From positions 1-10,365 of the forward strand of contig DAOWFN010000073.1 in the NCBI GenBank assembly GCA_030637945.1: a stretch of DNA of 10,365 nt. The letters are read 5' to 3'. Within the stretch, counting starts at the first letter, position 1, and each line of letters starts with the position of its first letter. Source of the DNA: Gammaproteobacteria bacterium. Its GTDB lineage: Bacteria; Pseudomonadota; Gammaproteobacteria; SZUA-229. The position numbers were made by a program, and so were the translations under genes. This document shows positions 7,167-10,365 of this stretch, piece by piece. The notes beneath the pieces were generated by a model. It had not been told where the DNA came from. It ran no database searches and saw only the letters and a program-made list of their open reading frames with translations.

Positions 7167-7330
7167 ATTTTACATTACTAACTAATTAGCAATCGCTGAT
7201 GCCAACTCATCCTGTCCTTTTTGAACTCTAAATCGCTGCTATGACGCTCTATCATTGTTCATGCTGGTTTTAAGTGCATTCTCTGTCGCCGTTGCAGCAA
7301 CTGTCCGATCCATACCAGGCAATATATACA

Positions 7331-7360
7331 ACGCGCCATTTGGGCTGTGGTGCGCGTTTT
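7331..7360 (+). terminator. Possible intrinsic terminator between tRNA-Arg and dsbA
   Basis: GC-rich hairpin: ACGCGC (7331-7336) pairs with GCGCGT (7352-7357), the stem extends by about three pairs past a two-base bulge, and the loop holds TTGGGCT. It is followed by TTTT AATTAT in the plus direction. It sits 165 nt after the tRNA and 37 nt beyond the dsbA stop, between convergent genes. In the minus direction the following bases (TGTATATATT) are less U-rich, so it may work mainly for the tRNA transcript. Confidence 0.45.
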
Positions 7361-7396
7361 AATTATCTTTGCCCCAATCAGTGTTTCATCAGTAAT

Positions 7397-8011
7397 TTAT
7401 TTTTTTGACTCTTTCTCTATCAGGTAATCGATAATTTTAATTAAATTATCGTAAGAACCTGACATCGAACCGCTAGTTTGATATTTACCATTAACAGCAA
7501 CCGTTGGCACGCCTTGCAACTTATATGCTTTTTGTTTCTTTTTGGCCTTTCTTACCATGCCGTCGACAGCGAAAGAATTATATTCTTTAATAAACTGTTT
7601 TTTATCTACGCCATTTTTTTCTACAAAATCTGCGATTAAATCTAACTTGTTCAACCGCTTCTTATCTTTATGCATAGCGTCAAAAATTTTTCCATGAATA
7701 TCTTCTATAACGTTCATATTGCTTAACGCATAATAAGCTCGCGCCTGAACTTCCCAATCAGGTCTAAACATTGCAGGCACCCGTGTAAATTCAACATTCG
7801 CCGGCTTGGATTTTTTCCATGACTTTATAAAGGGCTCAAACGAATAACAGTGTGGGCAGCCGTACCAAAAAAACTCCAGCACTTCTATCTTGTCGCCGCT
7901 ATCGGTTGCCTGCTGTGGAAACGCCTGATAATGAACACCTTCTTTATAGTCCACTGCCTGACATGCAACAGAACCAAAAGTCAAAAACATAAATACAAGT
8001 AACTTTTTCAT
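7397..8011 (-). CDS. dsbA: DsbA-family periplasmic thiol:disulfide oxidoreductase
   Basis: 204 residues, close to E. coli DsbA in length. An N-terminal signal peptide (MKKLLVFMFLTFGSVACQA) is likely cut after A19; Cys17 makes a lipoprotein reading possible, but SVAC is a poor lipobox. The thioredoxin-fold active site FFWYGCPHC has C52 and C55 with the CPHC dipeptide typical of DsbA, and the cis-proline loop is GVPTVAVNG (P169). It introduces disulfides into exported proteins and is normally re-oxidised by DsbB, which is not in this window. A weak AAGAGAG lies about 10 nt upstream of the ATG. It follows ccmI by 49 nt on the same strand and probably shares its transcript, which would supply oxidising power beside the apocytochrome-reducing Ccm proteins. 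Confidence 0.94.
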   Translation of the reverse strand: MKKLLVFMFLTFGSVACQAVDYKEGVHYQAFPQQATDSGDKIEVLEFFWYGCPHCYSFEPFIKSWKKSKPANVEFTRVPAMFRPDWEVQARAYYALSNMNVIEDIHGKIFDAMHKDKKRLNKLDLIADFVEKNGVDKKQFIKEYNSFAVDGMVRKAKKKQKAYKLQGVPTVAVNGKYQTSGSMSGSYDNLIKIIDYLIEKESKK

Positions 8012-8060
8012 ACTGGTTTTTCTCTCTTATTCTTTATAGTCGTATAACGTTTATAGCTTA

Positions 8061-9377
8061 TCAGGGAACGATTGTATCGATAACAACTTCAAGCACTGCT
8101 GCAGATTTGTTTTCAACATCAACATGGCCTAAATAATCACCACTCTGTGCGATAGCCGCACCGGATTTTGTCACTCTTGCAGACACCACCAGTTGGCTGA
8201 ACGCACTTAGGTTCATGCCCTCGACCATTGCCATACTATCATCCAGCACCACGGTTACCGGCAAATCTGCCAATGTCAGCCGATGTGCAGCCAGCGGCAT
8301 ACGCGGCCCCCGCTTTGCCTTAGCATAGACAAAAACTAGGTCACTTGCATTGAATTTACCACGTGCTTCCGTGCTTATATCAACCATGACCCTCAGGCTT
8401 GTCTGCCCTGTTTCTACTGAAGTTTTGTCTTCTGCCGCACTCGGTGCAACAGCCATTGAATTTGCTTTGACGCCTAACAGGGTCTCAAGTTCAGGCATTT
8501 CGTTACCTGCTGCAACTAGTTTTTCACGCGATTCAGCGATGACACTTACGACTGATTTCACTACACCTTCATCCTTACCCGCTAGCGGCAACATCCTGGT
8601 TAAATGCTGTATTGCCTGCCGATAGTTTCCATACTGATATTCCGCCACCCCGGCAAACCACAAAGCATTCACATTATCCGGCTCAAGCGCATAAGCCTTA
8701 AGCACCAATTCTCTGGCCTCTGGTGTAAATTCTCGATTATTATTTAACGCCAGAATTTCTGCGCTCTCTAGCATTAACTGCGCATTATTCGTGTCCGTGT
8801 CTAGCGCGACTGTAAAAGCTTTGGCAGCAAGATCATAACGTCCTAGATATTTATGCGCGCGTCCTAACATCGTCCATTCCTGAGCCGTGCCGCCATTTTT
8901 TTCGATATGCGCCTCTAATTTACTCGCCATCTCTTCAACCGAAGGTTGCTGTGTAGATTGCGCTGCAGCCTGTTTCTGATTTTCGACAACTAACTCATCA
9001 CTGGCATTATGCATACCCAGATCAAGATAAAGCAATAAAGCGAGCATCGGTACAAAAACCGATATAAGCGATGCCAGGGCCGGATGTCGTCTTGCGGTAT
9101 TTACATAATGCTCGGCCGCAGTTTCTTTGCTCTCCATTGGGATGTCTATCAACAACTCTCTATCAAGCTCTTCCCGCGCAGCTTTATAATAATGTTGATC
9201 TATACGGCCTTCTTTTAAATCAACATCAAGCTCTTTAATTTTTTCATCATTGATTTTTAGATTACTGTCTTTGTAGGCAAGTGGCGAATACTGCCGCGCT
9301 TTTAATAAGGGATACACTAAAATACCGATGGCAACCAGCAACATCAAGATCATCAAAACCCAGAACGTAATATTCAT
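8061..9377 (-). CDS. ccmI: CcmI (CycH): cytochrome c maturation apocytochrome chaperone
   Basis: 438 residues. TM helix 1 is at about 4-25, followed by a cytoplasmic segment with the typical CcmI region (INDEKIKELDVDLKEGRIDQHYYKAAREELDRELL, about 42-76) predicted as coiled helix. TM helix 2 is at about 100-118, then periplasmic TPR repeats at about 145-270 (AQEWTMLGRAHKYLGRYDLAAKAF, VNALWFAGVAEYQYGNYRQAI), and a C-terminal periplasmic beta domain (about 325-438) as in the longer CcmI proteins. CcmI binds the C-terminal part of apocytochrome c and hands it to the CcmF/CcmH heme ligation complex. The start ATG shares one base with the ccmH stop (TAATG), and an AGGA lies 7 nt upstream inside ccmH, so translation is coupled. 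In E. coli this part is fused to CcmH; here the two are separate genes. Confidence 0.93.
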   Translation of the reverse strand: MNITFWVLMILMLLVAIGILVYPLLKARQYSPLAYKDSNLKINDEKIKELDVDLKEGRIDQHYYKAAREELDRELLIDIPMESKETAAEHYVNTARRHPALASLISVFVPMLALLLYLDLGMHNASDELVVENQKQAAAQSTQQPSVEEMASKLEAHIEKNGGTAQEWTMLGRAHKYLGRYDLAAKAFTVALDTDTNNAQLMLESAEILALNNNREFTPEARELVLKAYALEPDNVNALWFAGVAEYQYGNYRQAIQHLTRMLPLAGKDEGVVKSVVSVIAESREKLVAAGNEMPELETLLGVKANSMAVAPSAAEDKTSVETGQTSLRVMVDISTEARGKFNASDLVFVYAKAKRGPRMPLAAHRLTLADLPVTVVLDDSMAMVEGMNLSAFSQLVVSARVTKSGAAIAQSGDYLGHVDVENKSAAVLEVVIDTIVP

Positions 9378-9850
9378 TATTTATCCTGTTCCGCGTGTAG
9401 ATTTTTTATACGTTCGATGTCTTCTTCGCTCAGGCTTTCTGTCTGTCTGTTCATATTTTGTGATTTCATAAAACGCACGACAAAGACCAGCCCGATAATA
9501 AAAACGATGGCGGGGCCAAACCACAATAACCAGGTCATAGGTTTAAACGGCGGTCGATACAAAACATAATCACCATAACGATCGACCATGAACTCTACAA
9601 TTTCGTCTTCTGTTTTTCCTTGTGTCAGCATCGTATAAATTTCTAACCGCAGATCTTTTGCCAGATCGGCATTTGATTCCGCGATATTTTGATTCTGGCA
9701 GACCAGGCAACGTAACTCTTCACTCAATTTATGAAATACTTTTTCAGTTTCTGGCGAATCAAATTTGAATGTTTCGATGGGTGCGGCAACAGCGCTCAGT
9801 GAACAAGACACCACGACCAACAAAATTAATTTTGAAATAAATTTATACAT
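9377..9850 (-). CDS. ccmH: CcmH (CycL/NrfF family) cytochrome c maturation thiol protein
   Basis: 157 residues. The signal peptide is about 1-23 (cleavage near SAVAA/PIE), then the diagnostic motif LRCLVCQNQNIAESNADLA with redox C48 and C51, a helical segment including DEIVEFMVDRYGDYVLYRPPF, one membrane helix (about 104-126, TWLLWFGPAIVFIIGLVFVV) and a short charged cytoplasmic tail. It keeps apocytochrome c heme-binding cysteines reduced and works with CcmF in heme ligation, receiving electrons through CcmG. The start is 8 nt after the ccmG stop and has no Shine-Dalgarno (TAATCCTTTTT before the ATG), so translation probably depends on ribosomes finishing ccmG. Confidence 0.95.
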   Translation of the reverse strand: MYKFISKLILLVVVSCSLSAVAAPIETFKFDSPETEKVFHKLSEELRCLVCQNQNIAESNADLAKDLRLEIYTMLTQGKTEDEIVEFMVDRYGDYVLYRPPFKPMTWLLWFGPAIVFIIGLVFVVRFMKSQNMNRQTESLSEEDIERIKNLHAEQDK

Positions 9851-9858
9851 AAAAAGGA

Positions 9859-10365
9859 TTATTTTTCGAGAGAATTCATCACTGACATCAAGTCGTCGTA
9901 TTTTTCTTTATCGGACAATGGGCCGATCACTTTATGACGGATAATGCCTTTTTTATCGATCAAAAATGTTTCCGGTGCGCCATAGACACCCCAGTCGATC
10001 GCAATACGTCCATCATAATCAACAGCGATGGCCTGATACGGGTTGCCTAATCTCGCTAACCAGCCCTTTGCATCATCCGGCTCATCTTTATAATTCAAGC
10101 CGATGATACGCACACCGTTACGGCTTAAATGTTTGACTGTCTCATGCTCCTGCCTGCAGGCGAAACACCAGCTCGCCCACACATTGACCAGCGTCACATG
10201 ACCGATCAAATCTTTGTTTGAAAAACTGCCCTCATTGAAAAGTAACGGCAGCTCAAATTCAGGCGCAGGTTTACCTATCAGAGGTGAAGGCACCTCGCGA
10301 GGGTTAAGCGTTAAACCGATCGCTAAAAGTGCGACCAGTGCCACAAATATAATAAGTGGCATAAA
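9859..10365 (-). CDS. ccmG: CcmG (DsbE): membrane-anchored thioredoxin-like protein, 5' end probably outside window
   Basis: The open frame reaches the window edge. The first visible Met (10362) begins PLIIFVALVALLAIGLTLNPREVPSPLIGKPAP. In CcmG proteins this sequence is normally preceded by a short basic leader, so that Met is probably internal and a few N-terminal residues are missing. The membrane anchor is followed by the family signature (P-S-P-L-I-G-K-P-A-P), the active site WASWCFACRQE (C66 and C69 counted from that Met) and the cis-proline loop YGAPETFLID. It passes reducing power from CcdA/DsbD to CcmH and apocytochrome c on the periplasmic side. The dipeptide between the cysteines (Phe-Ala) is less usual than the Pro/Val-Thr forms and may shift redox potential. 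ccmF would be expected just upstream. Confidence 0.93.
   Translation of the reverse strand, partial: FMPLIIFVALVALLAIGLTLNPREVPSPLIGKPAPEFELPLLFNEGSFSNKDLIGHVTLVNVWASWCFACRQEHETVKHLSRNGVRIIGLNYKDEPDDAKGWLARLGNPYQAIAVDYDGRIAIDWGVYGAPETFLIDKKGIIRHKVIGPLSDKEKYDDLMSVMNSLEK

Noticed and set aside
7239..7313. 24-codon minus-strand frame (MDRTVAATATENALKTS...) between dsbA and the tRNA
   Set aside because: No Shine-Dalgarno, very short, and it lies downstream of the possible terminator. I could not tie it to any family; it might be a remnant, but there is no support.
7090..7330. tRNA-Arg as an integration site for a mobile island carrying the EPS genes
   Set aside because: No integrase, no direct repeat of the tRNA 3' end and no phage or IS genes in the window; the EPS genes lie on the 5' side of the tRNA.
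7955..8011. DsbA as a lipoprotein through Cys17
   Set aside because: SVAC lacks the usual Leu at -3, and a signal peptidase I site (CQA/V) is available two residues later.

Overview
The window reads as chromosomal DNA from a Gram-negative, respiring, EPS-producing proteobacterium, most likely a moderately AT-rich gammaproteobacterium. The basis is a System I cytochrome c maturation cluster, a periplasmic DsbA, and an exosortase A (XrtA)/PEP-CTERM exopolysaccharide locus with the PrsK/PrsR pair. The species cannot be fixed from the sequence. Every protein gene is on the minus strand; the only plus-strand gene is a tRNA.

Right part (7397-10365, read right to left): ccmG (probably cut at the window edge), ccmH, ccmI and dsbA. 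The first three are packed (8-nt gap, then a 1-nt overlap) and dsbA follows 49 nt later. CcmG, CcmH and DsbA are periplasmic thiol-redox proteins and CcmI presents apocytochrome c, so this is a coherent block for cytochrome maturation and disulfide chemistry.

Middle (6343-7396): a complete tRNA-Arg(CCG) on the plus strand with a possible terminator facing dsbA, then a 485-nt AT-rich intergenic stretch. In that stretch, on the minus strand, lies a close match to a sigma-54 (-24/-12) promoter, with an imperfect inverted repeat about 100-165 bp further upstream. Downstream of the promoter is a strong Shine-Dalgarno site and a 38-codon gene for a very small single-pass membrane protein.

Left part (1-6342): five genes of the XrtA/PEP-CTERM EPS locus in transcription order: XrtA-associated secretion ATPase, EpsB-type initiating sugar transferase, sensor kinase PrsK, sigma-54 activator PrsR, and the first 78 codons of the exosortase. 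prsR and xrtA overlap by ATGA. The transferase primes the polysaccharide, the exosortase processes PEP-CTERM proteins that accompany it, and PrsK/PrsR is expected to switch sigma-54 promoters of the system.

The main point for a second look is the junction at 6488-6900. A sigma-54 promoter, its likely activator (PrsR) and an undescribed micro-membrane-protein gene occur within 6.5 kb, with no visible terminator between the small gene and the EPS genes. This suggests that PrsR drives the small protein and perhaps its own locus.
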